Part shown: positions 50,102 to 61,869 of the stretch, in pieces
Numbering within the stretch: position 1 is the first letter of the stretch
How the letters are laid out: the number at the start of each line of letters is the position of its first letter
Source of the DNA: Methanogenium cariaci JCM 10550
Lineage (GTDB): Archaea > Halobacteriota > Methanomicrobia > Methanomicrobiales > Methanomicrobiaceae
Direction of reading: 5' to 3'
DNA: 64,000 nucleotides
Assembly: GCF_001315945.1 (NCBI RefSeq)
Contig: NZ_BBBG01000006.1
Span: 62,001-126,000 of the forward strand
Notes under the pieces: model-generated
Database searches by the model: none
Told to the model about the DNA's origin: nothing
The model's input: the letters and a program-made list of their open reading frames with translations, nothing else
Translations under genes and position numbers: made by a program

Positions 50102-50887
50102 GGTATTCTCCCTCCAGTGTTTTTCCTACATCGTGTAATTCATGTTTCATTCGGTCGATTCCCTGCATCAGCGCTGCAAAGGCTTCCGGGCGGTGACGGG
50201 CGATCACGGCAATATATGTGAGGTCATCGCCTGCGGGAATGATGCCTGTTTGGTGGTGGAAGCGCACACCGAGGACACCGGGAATCTGTTCCATACCTTT
50301 TCGTATATCTTCAGAGAGTGTATGGATGGTTTCGGTGTCCGTAAAGTCCATTGTTTCGGTGATCTCAGTGCCGGTAACCTTCCGGACAATGCCGTTAAAT
50401 GCGGCGATACATCCGGTATCATCGGACATGTGGTCACGTTTGAGTTCCTGCACCAGTCCCTGAAGGGTATATACTTCGGAAAACTCGCTGATATGGGTGA
50501 GGACATCTTCCGGTCGGGGGGGATTTCTGAGAACGCACCCCTCGATTTCAAGGTCACCGATAACCACCTTTTGAAAGGATTCTGCTTTATGTCCTTCAAT
50601 GATGGTGTATTCCACTCCCTGGTCTGAGAGAAGGTTCAGCATATCGTGTAGTGACCCGTTGCGTATGGCAGCGATTGCTTTTTCCGGGTCGGTGCCGATG
50701 ACGATGTCTGCCCCGTGTTCATAATGGGTTGTGGTGTCTTTGCCGGGGGGGGCCTGTTCAAAATAGTGTGAATGAAGGTGTTTTATCACCGCAGTTTTTC
50801 CGTGTTCTTTAAGCAGGGGGGGATGAGGGAATGAATGAAGGTGGTCTTCCCGCTGTTTGACCTGCCGACCACATGTATAATTCTCAT
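50088..50887 (-). CDS. MobB-MoaE fusion, one frame break
   Basis: The N-terminal 160 residues are MobB, a GTPase-fold adaptor of molybdopterin guanine dinucleotide formation: MRIIHVVGRSNSGKTTFIHS, then KHLHSHYF and DIVIGTDPEKAIAAI. The C-terminal half from about residue 170 is MoaE, the large subunit of molybdopterin synthase: DTGCIAAFNGIVRKVTGTE and FHHQTGIIPAGDDLTYIAVI, AFAALMQGIDRMK. The frame breaks at G7 50816-50822 (five expected; SLIPLLKEHGKTAVIKH). Stop overlaps the glmM start by 14 bases. Methanogens use tungsto- or molybdopterin in formylmethanofuran and formate dehydrogenases. Fusions of these domains occur in archaea. Confidence 0.82.
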
Positions 50888-51783
50888 AGGTGTGCTCCGT
50901 CTGTTTGTTTTTTTCTGGTTTCTTTGTCTCTTTGTCCGTCGGTGCCGGTTCACGATTACGGATCATGGATGCCGCTTCTGCAACCTCACGCATGACTTCG
51001 GTGATGCGGTCTTCAATATCGATTTCATCGTCTATATCAATGGACGTGCCCTCGACTTCCAGAAGGAAGCGGGCCACTTCAGAGGATTCAAAGAGGATGT
51101 CATCGAGTTCATCTGCGGTAAAGAACCCGCAGAGTGCGCCGTAAAAAAAGGTGGCCCCCTGATTTCCGGACTTTTCGTTTGAATGAACTGCGTGCCTGAT
51201 TGACTGCCTGCGGTGAATAGGTATCTGTCATGAAGGGGGGGACGAGGTCAGGGAGATTTTCCCCGATAAATGTCATCTCTGCACCGCCCCGTGTGGTAAA
51301 ATCAGCACACAGGCGGGCGATGGCCCATTCACGTGCCGTTACATAGGTATGTTTCCGGAGAAACTGGTTCACCCTCCGGTAGGCTGCGCCGTCTACTTTC
51401 TGAAACTTACGGTATTTGTTGATTCGTTCTTCATCTTCAGGAGAAAGGGGGGGTGTTCGTCCCGGCAGCAGGGCAGGCAGGTCAGGGTTAAAGCCGAGAA
51501 TGGTCTGCACCTCTCCCTGTATCTGTGCGAAAGAGTTCTCTGGTGGTGATGCTGGGGAATCATCCAATATTTCTGAAGAATGGTTTTCGACTTCGGGAGG
51601 ATTTGTTTCCGCGGTAATTTTGTCGTCGGTCTGTTGATTAATGGGTTTATCTGTAGAGATTGTAGTGGTATTGTTGGTTAATGCAGCCAGGTCATGTTGC
51701 TCTCCCTGAGATGTTCCTTCCTTTGGTTCAGAAGAATCATTCTGCCCGTTTTTATTTTCCGGAAAATTCCCTTCAACAACCAT
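50884..51783 (-). CDS. DUF5806-like hypothetical protein, frame breaks near the end
   Basis: A Thr/Asn/Glu-rich N-terminal arm (residues 1-95) precedes a conserved core: YRKFQKVDGAAYRRVNQFLR, TYVTAREWAIARLCADFTT, TDTYSPQAVNQARSSFKRKV, and, after correction of C5 51155-51159 to four, KSGATFFYGALCGFFTADEL and VARFLLEVEGTSIDIDDEID. I recall this core as DUF5806, seen in methanogens and haloarchaea; the name is moderately sure. A polar coiled-coil tail follows, and the stop probably overlaps the mobB start as ATGA if the A7 run near 50918 is A8. About 300 residues. Function unknown; upstream of and coupled to mobB-moaE. Confidence 0.68.
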
Positions 51784-54651
51784 TAGTTAATATGGGGGGG
51801 GTGTCCCATTCATCAACCTTATGGGATGTTCCGGTTTTTGTGGAGAAATATAGCAGCATAGGGTTCCGGCAGGGTGAAGGGGGGGGCCTGGAAGGTACTA
51901 CTCCTTTTTCAGAATCCGGTTCGGACTGTTTATTTTTGCAATTCAATTTGGGTTTGCGTTTGGCAATCATTTCGGTCTGAATTGCTTTGAGGATTCTTCC
52001 GGTTTTTTTGCATAGTGGGACACTCCTGACTGGAGATACTCGTGAAGGTAAGTGGGGGGGATGTAAATTTCTCTGTTTCCGGTGGTTGGCGGGATGGGGG
52101 GGTTTTTCCATGATCGGTGGATCACGAGATCTGCAGAATCCAGGATGTGCTCAAAATTTTGCGAGTATCGGGTGTCTAAATCGGTAGGGGGGGCAGGCTC
52201 CGTGGAGCACTTTTAATCATTCATTGTTGCACGAGGAGATTTTTTTGACAGAATGAAATTCAACCGGGTATCGCTTAGATATAGCATCATGCGGTTTATT
52301 AGTTCAAATATGTCATCGTGCCAGAACTGAAATCCCCCCCGAAATATTTGGCAATATCTGGAAAATTTGCCCTTGTTTATGTCCTGATTGGGATTTGTGT
52401 CCTCGTGGTTTTGGGGAAATGGCTCGCATGGTGTCAGGGCTGCTGGCATCTATGATTCTCCGGGGATTGCAAATGTACTCGATAGGGCAATTCCAAACCA
52501 AAATAGGCCCATTTCTCCTCGCTCATTCTCCGATCTTAAACTCCATGGGGGCCAATGTTCAGGGATTTGTTGGATGCCGCATCTTCTATTTCCGGAATTC
52601 TTTAATGATATCCCTGTTGGGTGCTCTCCGGGGATTTTCGGCGAGGTGCCTGGCAGAACGTCGGGCGCTATTGCAACATATGGTTCAACCGGGAGTTGTC
52701 CTCGAAATCGTTGCAGGCCGCCCCCCCTTGCCTGCGGAGTTTGGCTCAGATTGTATTTCTGCCGGGGGGGCGACGAATGTCCATATCAGCTGAGGGAGCG
52801 GAGGAATTTTAGCACAGGGAAGATTCGGGTCGCTCGTGTTCATCCGGGGGGGAATTTTCGGGAGAATATCATGTGATTTTTCTGGGGGGGAGTGGCACCC
52901 GATCTGCATTGGATGGCAAAGAATTTTTGGATTGCCGGGCGCAGCATATGTTCCGGACCTGCAGGGTGCTCGTCAGCATAGGGGGGGGTGTGGCATGAAT
53001 CGTTCGAACCGGATTGCACGCTATTCCTATCGCGAATGGTCCGGGCTCTGCTGACATCGGGCAGGAATGGATCCCATGTCATTCGGCACGGATGCATGAA
53101 CTGCAGAGTAAAACGTTTGAAAAGTCCATTGGAAAATATCTCGGAGATGGGGGGGGAGTTCTTTGAAAAATCTGTGCAAAGGGATGTGCCGGTGAAAATC
53201 ATCTGATGTTTCAGTTGTCCCGACTCAAAGTTCTTTACAAAGGGGAGCTGGCATGGGATGTGGACATGTTGTCTTGGCAATATGATAGGGCTAAAATGTC
53301 TGTGGATGAATTGCTTCCTGTGGGTTGGTATATTCGGTGTGTTGTGGCCATCTCATTATCTCATTCTGCATTGTTGTGTGCTGTACCTCCCTGTTTTTTA
53401 CGAGAATCCGGGCAGAAATAATTTTATGATTGCTATCGATTCTTTGGGGGGGTTCTCCCGCCTTTGTGTGGGCCATCGTATTGGTTCTGATGAGTGGGGG
53501 GGGTGTGGTCTGCCGGGCGCTATCTGTTGTGGCTGGCTCCATCGCCGGATTCGGAAAATGGGCTGCCACCCATTTGGGGGGGATATTCGTCAGGAAATAT
53601 GGTGGGGGGGTGCTTATTTCGAGACATGTGGGCCGGGAATGTATTCTCACTTCGATGTGGCCACTGTCATGAAAAAATACCGTCGAAATCCAATTCTTGG
53701 TCATCAAAAGAATATTCGGTGAGGTGCAGAAGATATGAGCATATTTCTGTCCGGTCCGGGAGATGATTGTCCCATTGTGTCTCTCAAATTTTTCAAAGGG
53801 GATTTCTGTCGGCCATGTTGGGTGTTCAAAAAGAGAGGCGGGCCCAACACGGTCAATTATCTCATCGGGTTCGGGATAATGACTGTTTGATCATTTCATG
53901 CTGGGGGGGAGGTGATGATCAGTGATTGGGCTTTTTGTTTTGTGTAGTGAATGGGGGGGGACGTCCATTTTGTAATATTTCTGGTGGGGGGGGAAGTATT
54001 TTTGAAAACCGTCAAATCAGCCCCCCCTGTATTCTCGAGATTCAGAATGGTGTTGGACATCCTTTGTGGAAAAATGTGGCAACAGGGAGGCGCCACGCGG
54101 CCATTTCCTGGTCCGTCAGATCCGAAATGTGAGGCATCTCGTCATCTGGTCATCTGGTGTGCCTGTTTCCATGCATCCGTTCTGTAGGAAAAATTACTTT
54201 TTTCCGATTTTCCCGTTTCTGTTTCACTCGGACTTTCTCTTCCGGGGTGAAGTATTTTGGTACGGTGATCATTTGGAATATGTGGATCTCCTGTAGATCA
54301 TGAGGGGGGTGATCCGGGGGTGAGATCAGGATCATTGCTGTTTGGTCGATTCGCATATGTTACTAATTGTGACTTGTGTGGGGGGTGCCTGTTTTTCTGC
54401 ATCTTTGGTGCTTTTTCTGTCTCTTTGAATGGATATGGCGTCTGTCCGTGTGGGTCAAAAGAGGGATGGAATGTCTCGTGTGAAGGGAGTCGTTACTTTT
54501 TGTTACCGGCAATATGGGGGGGGTAATTTTTCCGTATTTTCCCTGATATTTTGGGACGATAGTTCAGGAAATCTGGATCAAAATGTCCCGATTTTTTGCT
54601 CGTGGAGTGGTTAAAAATATCTGATTTTTTGCCCATATTTTCAGGTACATA
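51784..54651. other. Gene-poor island, left part
   Basis: Nearly 2.9 kb without a credible gene on either strand. Open frames over 130 codons (52388-52876, 53258-53722) have odd composition rich in Cys, Trp and Gly and no motif, so they look like chance frames. The DNA is G- and T-rich on the plus strand, with many G7-G8 runs and frequent TGG/GGCCA words. Nearby genes are recognisable despite similar run-length noise, so the lack of genes here is probably real: decayed sequence or a non-coding element. Confidence 0.55.
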
Positions 54652-54692
54652 TTTTGCGTGAAATGAAGATTCTGCGCAAAAAGCATATAAAT
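54652..54692 (+). promoter_or_regulatory. Inverted repeat and TATA box before the recombinase gene
   Basis: TTTTGCG (54652-54658) and CGCAAAA (54675-54681) are exact inverted arms 16 bases apart, directly in front of the TATA-like CATATAAAT (54684-54692), which is about 25 bases before the start at 54714. It may be an operator, or a recombinase-binding dyad. Confidence 0.45.
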
Positions 54693-54713
54693 GGTTAAAT
54701 TAAAAAAATATCT

Positions 54714-55635
54714 ATGCAGGGCGATTATTTTTCAGAGTGGATTCCGCGGTTTTTACACCACCTCAGAATGAGGAATTATTCGCCGGGTACGATAGCAAGT
54801 TATGGGCGAGTGATCCGAAAGTTCGGATATTATCTTTGGATCTGCCGCACCAAGGGTGCGGGAAAACTTGAGGCACACTGGCAGGACCTGGCCACTGGTT
54901 GCTCGATACGACAGTGGATACGACGCGATTATCGTTGATGATTATCTGGCTTTTTTGATGTCGTTGCGTGACTATAAGGCCACCACGCTGCACCGGATCA
55001 TCTCATCACTTTCATCATTTTATCGCTACCTGTACGCCCAGGGCATTGTTGAATCCAATCCTCTTCCGGCAGTGGACCGACCTCGAATTAAAGAAAAAGA
55101 ACTCAAATATCTCAAGCATAATCAGATGATGCGACTACTGGAGTCAATCCCTGATGATGCCTCTCGTGACAGGCTGATTATTCGGCTGATATATGCTACC
55201 GGCGTCCGGGTTTCTGAACTGTGTGGCATAACGCTCTCTGATATTGATTTTGATGATTACACTATCCGTGTGTTGGGAAAGGGAGGGAAAGTACGGATCG
55301 TCTTTGTTGACGATGAGACGCTTGAAGAGATTCAAACATTTGTTGGGAAGAGAATCGACGGCCCCCTGTTTGTGGGGGGGCAGATGGGGGGGCATGCGAT
55401 TTCGCCCCGTACGGTCCAGCATCTTTTCAGGAAATGGGCACCCAAAGGGATCACCCCTCATAAAATTCGCCACTCGTATGCTTCTGAATTATATCGGAGA
55501 TCGAAAAACCTGAGGGTGGTGCAGGAGAATCTGGGCCATTCCTCTATCCAGACCACCGAGATATATCTGCATACGGATGTTGATGAGCGAAGGGATGTGT
55601 ATCAAAAATATTTCCCTCTTTCGCGGCACGACTGA
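54714..55635 (+). CDS. XerA-type tyrosine recombinase, one frame break
   Basis: Site-specific recombinase. The N-terminal core-binding domain has NYSPGTIASYGRVIRKFGYY and TTLHRIISSLSSFYRYLY; the catalytic domain starts near residue 130 and shows all active residues: Arg in YATGVRVSELCG, Lys in VLGKGGKVRIV, HxxR in ITPHKIRHSYASEL, His in ENLGHSS, Tyr in TTEIYLHTD. The frame breaks near 54897-54900 (one base extra, ATGARYDSGYDAI expected). About 305 residues, the size of archaeal XerA used in chromosome dimer resolution, though integrases of small elements look alike. Isolated within a 5.9 kb gene-poor island; probably leaderless or nearly so. Two Gly pairs near VGGQMGGHA stem from 7-base runs. 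Confidence 0.85.
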
Positions 55636-57658
55636 GTGCGTGAAAGGACATCCATCTCAGGGGGGGCATTTCCCTCTCCGGTGTGGGTGACAAAACCAAA
55701 TGTGGGTGAAGAATTGGTCAACGAATTGGCCATATCTCATGCGCCAATATGCTCCTTTCTCAGTATAGGGAGATCTGTGCTCACTCCTGGCTCCTTCTCA
55801 TTCATCTCTTTTGTGCCGTCCTCTCTGTGAGGTACGCTCCGACGAGGCCTGGCTCTTAATCGTCCGTTCACTCATGCATACTTGGGTCAATTATCTGAAT
55901 TGTATCCCTGCCGGGGAAGAATTGCTTTCAATAGCAGGCATTGATTCCCCCCCTGATTTTTCCTCGTTCTGGTGCGGGTCACGATTTTATTTTTGGCGGA
56001 CGGGAATGCTGAACGGGCAGCCCCCCCGTGTTCTTCTGGATGCCTTAGAGGCCGATGCAGTGGATGATATAAGTCTAAAACATGCTTCCGGGCATGCCTC
56101 TTTTGATGGGCTGGTTGACGTGTGTTTATGGGCGGTTAGTATGATATTGGGTGATTCCGTTGCCTGGTCGGGGGGGGAGTGATGAGCAATATTTGTAAGA
56201 TGATGGAGTTTCCATCTTTGTTCCGAGAAATACTGGCAAGGAGGTATTCCAAATCTGAGAGTGAGTGTTTTTTGTCATGAAATTTTTGTCATGAAATAAC
56301 GGATGGTGAAATGGCAATCCCGGCACTCGGGAGGTGCTTCTAGGAGATCTTGGAGCATGCAGATTTGTCCCTGTCGGATGATCCGGTGCTGATCTGGAGG
56401 TATCTCTGTTAATCTGATGATGATCGTTTCCGTCAGTCCTGTTCGTCGTTAACTCATGGGGAGATTCGACAGGACTGCTTTTATTGTGGTATCGTATGTT
56501 TGGAATTCCCCCCCGTCTAATCTCCAATAAACCATATGATGCTATATGTTTGTGAGTTCCCTCTGGTGATCAATAATTGTGCAATTTACCTGGAGAATCA
56601 TATCCATTTCATCCGAGGCCAGAATTTCAGAATCGGATCTTTTGTGCATCTTGGATATTATCTTTTTCAGAATTCTGATGATGGGCAAATATTCTGATCA
56701 CCAAGCAACAGGGGCATTTCTATCTCCGGTGTTCATCCGCTGTTTTGAGTGCATCACTAACGGAGGCGATGGGTTTGGGAGGTTGGTGCAATGCAACGAG
56801 TACAGAATATCTGCACAAAATACCCAACTCACCGGGATGATCTGAACAAAGGAACACGCAGCAGAATCAGCACTGACGAAAAACATTGTTGATGTGATCA
56901 GGAATCAGTATCGGATGGATCAACACAGGAGATACCTGTCCATTTCAGCAGCAGGCAATGGGGGGGCAGGGCACCATACGCTGTTCGGAAAAATCTGACG
57001 GACCAATTGCCCGCCGCATTGGGGACTTGCAATGAGTCGAGACCCGAATATGCCAATTGATATACTGAGAGTGTGACTGTAACCTTTGGTCTGAAAATTC
57101 AGGATGCTCCCGGATTTCGTTGGGGAAGCAATCACAAGAGATGTGTGGCACTGAGATATAAGATGAAAACTCATTCCCTCTTGAAGGCCATGCAGACTGG
57201 ATGATGGTGGCCTGATGGAATCAAAAAACGCTAAAACACATGATGGGATGGACAGATTGATGATACTTCATCTATATGGGGCCTTTACATTGTGTGTGCA
57301 GTGCATCAGGTTGCATGCTACAGATCTTGAGACATTCGTATGGTATTGTGCAGGAAGAGGGGGAGACGTGTCGACAATGTGCACGTAATTGGACACGAGA
57401 GGTATATCTCATCCCTAGGAGTTCCATTCCCACCGGGAGGGATTTTCCTCATAAGAACCATAGGAGAGTCACATGGCCGGGAAAAAACAATGAACCCTCT
57501 TTGTATCAGATTGAGGAATGTGATAGATACCAAATTATTTTTCCGGCGGACAAATTTTCCACAGATAGGGGGGGGAGAGCCCCCCCGTAATGATCAAAAA
57601 ATATGGAAGGATCATACTGAGTTTTAATTCAATTGCAGTAAACACAAAAAAGGTAAAA
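55636..57658. other. Gene-poor island, right part
   Basis: About 2 kb without a supportable gene. The longest frame (55811-56182) begins without a ribosome site, resembles nothing and has Trp/Cys-rich composition. Toward 57650 the DNA becomes AT-rich just past the stop of the convergent surface protein. No tRNA next to the recombinase gene and no flanking repeat that would mark an integrated element could be found by eye. Confidence 0.5.
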
Positions 57659-59466
57659 TTAGATTGAAAGGGAGAATGTGCAATCCTCTCGGGCATTCAG
57701 CCATACGCCATCTCCGGGGGTTAATGGTATCAACGCGATCATACCTTCGTGTTGTCGTATTATATCTGAATGCTGAATCTGGCACCAGGCGCCATCCGGA
57801 ACGACTATTGCATCTGCAATGGCGACCGGTTTACTCAGTGAACCAACCATGTTCCAGCCGGTGTCCAGAGGCACTGTATATGAACCCATGGCTACTCCGG
57901 TAGCAACGATATTTCCTGGCAGATATGTTGCAATCCAGTATCCCTTTCCGGGGGGGACGATTTCATCCAGAGGAACTTCATCGTAATTTTCCGCTGTTAG
58001 ATTATAGACATACAGCTTATCCCCTGCAATTTCATCTGGATACACCACAGTGCCGTTAATCACATTGACTGATATCAGGTTCCACCCGGGGGGGCGATCC
58101 CTTCCTCATGGGTTGTGATATCGGTGATATTAACACTGAGCTGGTCGAGTGCCAGTGTGTCATACTCTGCATCCGTACCGAGCGCATACAGCGTGTAATT
58201 TCCAGGTACTAAGTCATCCAGTTGTTCGGAGGGGGGGATGACGATGCTGTTCCCATTTCTCTCCACATCGGAGATACCGTATCCCGGTGTAATTGCAAGC
58301 GATTTATCCGTTGCATAGGGAGGGAAATCCGGTTCACTGGTCAGTTTTATTGCATAGGTGTAGGCACCGTCAGGGTCCGGACCAAAGCTGCGGATACCGT
58401 CTTCAAGGATCTGCGGCATTGCAGGTGACGATGGGATCAGGTTCTGCCAGCTTGTCTTGGCTCCCTCAAGGAGATTTGAGGTGTTGACGTGGACGATTGC
58501 ATCATACGCTTCGTCGGTATTCACCAGCACATATGAGATGTTTGTGATCGATGCGGTGTTGTCAAAGGTGACAGTTACGTCTTCACTGACATTCTGGGTG
58601 AACGTTGGTGCTGCGGCTGAACCGTTCCAAAGGATTTTGCGGTCACCGTCCATGATGGTGACCGGCAGGCCTCCATAGACATAGAATGTCTCATTTTCCG
58701 GGAAGTAGGCAAGTGCTGAAACTGCGTATTTTCCATCGGTTACCGGTCGGGGTATGGCAACTGATCCGGCCCGGGCGGTTGTGTAATCAGTGAGGTTTAC
58801 CACATTGTTCACATTTGTCAGGGTGTCTCCGAGATTGGCAGGATCATAGTATGGGCCAGCACCGGTTGAATTAATCTTTACGACTCCTTCATTGACCGGG
58901 CCTCCCGGCGGGTCAACCCGGTAGATGGCACCTTCATACTCACTTCCGGTTGCACCGGCAAAGAAGTACATCGCTTCCTGCAGGCGGAAACAGTCCCCCC
59001 CCATGTGGTGAAATCTTCCTTTGCTGCGCTGTTGTTATACTTGCCCAGCCCGATGACTCCCTCCTTTCCGGGAATTTTGGCTGCAAATGCAGGGACATAA
59101 AGCTCGGTAAAGACATTTGTCGCATACGCCTCGCCGATGGTCACCGTGGACGATGCTTCAGCAATGGTGATGGTCGCTCCTCCAATCGTCCCCCCCTGCG
59201 TGTTGGTAAATTCCCGCGTCACATCATCCACAAACGGGGGATGTGATGGTCTTCACTTCGCTTCCGCCTGAAGTTGTCTGAAGGACGAACATTTCAGTCT
59301 GATCAAGCTGCATCAGATCATTCACCTTCAGATACTGGAAACTGGTATTGAGATACGTGTAGTTTGTATCCAGCTCCACCTCAACAAAGGCTGCTGCCGC
59401 CGGGCTTCCGGCAACCAATGCCAGTAACAGGCATATCATAATTGTTAGCTGTACTTTTACTTTCAT
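57659..59466 (-). CDS. Secreted methanogen surface protein, three frame breaks
   Basis: Signal peptide (VQLTIMICLLLALVAGSPAA) and about 580 exported residues. Recognisable parts are GVIGLGKYNNSAAKEDFTTW, then GDCFRLQEAMYFFAGATGSE, VTDGKYAVSALAYFPENETF and YVYGGLPVTIMDGDR, a style common in Methanomicrobiales surface proteins with TIGR04279-like repeats; the C-terminal part has two similar segments, IAPGWNLISVNVINGTVV and LDTGWNMVGSLSKPVAIAD, a repeated beta-type motif. Breaks: G5 59236-59240 (four expected), C8 58995-59002 (six), G7 58088-58094 (five). No membrane anchor, so it may be secreted or bound to the surface layer. AGGAGG site before the start; divergent from the next gene. Confidence 0.68.
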
Positions 59467-59556
59467 ATGCGTCCTCCTAACACTCTATAAATAGATAATT
59501 CTTATGGTGGCGTGTGATGCTATATACTTTTATGTTTTTATTGTGAATTATATCAA
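59467..59556. promoter_or_regulatory. Divergent promoter between two surface protein genes
   Basis: Minus direction: CTATTTATAG about 30 bases and AGGAGG just before the start at 59466. Plus direction: CTATATACTTTTA at about 59520, 25-30 bases ahead of a probable near-leaderless start at 59557. The two units could be co-regulated. Confidence 0.5.
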
Positions 59557-60838
59557 ATGACTCTAAGAAATGCTGTTATTGTTCTATTTCTTTTATCCGG
59601 GATATTCATTTCCTGTACTGCTACGGTAGGGGGGGCAGTGTCGGTTGGGATTTCTCCGGATCAGGTAGGAGAAGGCGATCAGATTACGATATCTGTTCAG
59701 GACCTTCCTGACGCTTCATCGTTCTCCCTTCTGATAGAGGGCTACTACGATGTGGGTAGCGCGTCTCCGTTTTCGTTTGAGGTTGCCAACCTGAACATGC
59801 CATTCTCTCTCTCCAGCGGAAGAATCATTGCATATGCTGAAAAATCCGAATTTCTCCGGGTGAACTATCAGGAGGAGTCCGGCGGCGTTATCAAGACACT
59901 CTCAATTATATCCGATGCAAGTGGTTCCTGTACCATTGATGAAAGTGCGTCAATTTCATCCGGGGGGGTCTATAATAAACTCTGGCTTGAAGGGCTAACA
60001 ATGGATGAAGCAACCGTGAAAAGTCGTCTGAACCTTGTCGGCACCAAGGCCGGGCCCGAGGACTCATCCATTACCTTTAATGTAAAAGGAATTGATGCGG
60101 GAACACTCAGTATCGTTGTGAATATTGACGGTGGAACCTACGTGATGAGCAAAGATATCACACTGGGATCCGGTTCATCCCATACGCCGGAACCCACACC
60201 TGTGGTTCCTACCTCTACTTCTACGCCAATCCCCCCCAATCATCCGGATCTTCTGATAATGATGAATCTGAGATTCCGACAACAGCACCGACACCAACCC
60301 AGACAGTAGTTCCTGGTGATTCTTCAATATCATCCATTGGTAACGATGTGACCTTTTCTCCGGCTGAAGCGAGCACCGCCATGCTGATGCTGGCATCGGC
60401 CACTGATGTCCCCGATGACTGGAAAAAAGCAGGGGGGGATGCATATTCACTGATATTTACCGGGGGGGGATATGCAGGCAATTCCGGAACGATGGTGTTT
60501 ACGATCCCATCAACACTGAAAAACACCGGTGATCTCCACTCATTCTTTATTGGACGGTATATCGGGGGAAGCTGGACCATCATGCCCAGTGAAGTTATTG
60601 GAGGTAGTCAGGTGCGGGCCTCCGTGCCGGGACAGGTACCTACGCACTGATGTATTATTCGGATAATATGGAAAACACGCCCCCCCGGACACTGGTCCCG
60701 ACACAGGGAACGATATCCCCCCCCGCATCAACGACGTCAACTACAACTCCAGAACCTGCCGCAACACAGACTCCGCTGCCTATGGTAGGACTTATCGCAG
60801 GTATCGGAATGGCAGCAATCTGTATGCGGCGCATCTGA
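59557..60838 (+). CDS. Surface protein with C-terminal anchor, two frame breaks
   Basis: Signal peptide (AVIVLFLLSGIFISCTATVG). Residues 30-220 are beta-rich (VSVGISPDQVGEGDQITISV, FSFEVANLNMPFSL), then a Ser/Thr/Pro linker, a second domain (DVTFSPAEASTAMLMLASAT, YAGNSGTMVFTIPSTLKNTG, FFIGRYIGGSWTIMP, GTYALMYYS) and, after another Thr/Pro linker, PLPMVGLIAGIGMAAICMRR, an archaeal C-terminal sorting-type helix. The breaks are at C7 60231-60237 (five expected) and G3 60629-60631 (four expected). About 420 residues. Its job is unknown. Ends 25 bases before the DUF1616 gene on the same strand. Confidence 0.7.
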
Positions 60839-60863
60839 ATATTTTTCTCTTTTTTGGATATTT

Positions 60864-61866
60864 ATGGCAAAATCTTTGACAATAGAAGATCTCTATACGG
60901 CCTTTGGAACAGGCATCTGGTTTCGTGATCTCACGGGGATTCTGCTCTGGTTAGGCATTGCAGTTCTGACAATATATGTGCCGTATCTGAATGAAAGCCC
61001 ACTGAGGATTATCTTTGCCCTTCCGGTAGTGCTCTTTATTCCCGGATATGCACTCATCGCAGCGCTTTTCCCCCCCGGAAAAGAAGAGATTGATACTCTT
61101 GAACGAGTTGCTCTCTCATTTGGATTATCCATAGCGGTGGTACCGCTGATTGGACTTGCACTGAATTACACCCCCCCTGGGGGATACGGCTGGACCCGAT
61201 TGTTCTCTCCCTGTCCATCTTCACGGTGATGATGGTGCTGGTTGCCCATTACCGACGTGCCCTGCTTGCCCCCCCAGATGAGCGGTTTGTCCTGCCGGTA
61301 CGGGAATGGTATGCTGAGGCAAAGACCGAACTCTTCTCTGAAGACCAGAGTACACTCGACCGTGCCCTCTCCTATATCCTCATCGTTGCCATCCTCGCTG
61401 CCGTTATCACCACCGTATTTGTGATCGTTGTGCCAAAGGAGGGTGAGCATTTCACGGAGTTTTATATTCTGGGAGAAGAAGAAATGGCAGCCGATTATCC
61501 CGACCGGTTTCCCGCAGGCACCCCCCCCAGTTTGTGATCATCGGAGTTGGAAACCATGAATACACAGCTGTGAACTATATCATTGAGACCTGGGCGATGA
61601 ACCAGACCTGGATTGCTGAAGAAAACCGATCAGAAATCTATTCAATGGATCTTTTAGACCAGATCCCTGTGGCAGTGATGCACAATGAGACAGCTGAAAT
61701 TCCCTACAACTTTACCGTAACCGATGTCGGAGCAAACCGGATTCAGTTCCTGCTCTTCATGGATGCGGTGCCTGACGATTCGGTGTCAGGTGCTGAACGG
61801 GTCAATGCGTCGTACCGGGACCTTCATCTCTGGGTGGATGTGCGTCCTCCCTACGACCAAACGTAA
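60864..61866 (+). CDS. DUF1616 membrane protein, two frame breaks
   Basis: Four membrane helices at the N-terminus (LTGILLWLGIAVLTIYVPYL; IIFALPVVLFIPGYALIAAL; VALSFGLSIAVVPLIGLALN; after repair PIVLSLSIFTVMMVLVAHY) define DUF1616, followed by a cytoplasmic-looking loop, another helix (LSYILIVAILAAVITTVFVI) and an outer domain (EFYILGEEEMAADYPD; NHEYTAVNYIIETWAMNQ; EIPYNFTVTDVGANRIQFLL). The breaks are at C7 61171-61177 (five expected; NYTPWGIRLDPIVL) and C8 61521-61528 (six; AGTPQFVIIGVGN). About 330 residues. DUF1616 proteins in archaea often sit near glycan and surface-protein genes, which fits here. Convergent with the next unit. Confidence 0.8.
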
Positions 61867-61869
61867 GTA

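Noticed and set aside
49245-50138. 297-codon plus-strand frame opposite glmM
   Set aside because: Shadow of glmM, whose active-site loops are intact on the minus strand.
52388-52876. Open frame of 162 codons in the gene-poor island
   Set aside because: No ribosome site, no recognisable motif, Cys/Gly/Arg-rich composition and overlap with other open frames; likely chance.
53258-53722. Open frame of 154 codons rich in Trp and Cys
   Set aside because: Composition unlike the other proteins of this window, no family resemblance, and the opposite strand is open over the same bases.
55811-56182. Open frame of 123 codons after the recombinase gene
   Set aside because: No motif, start signal or conserved look.
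52000-57600. CRISPR-like array in the gene-poor island
   Set aside because: G runs are irregularly spaced and no direct repeat of 20 or more bases recurs.
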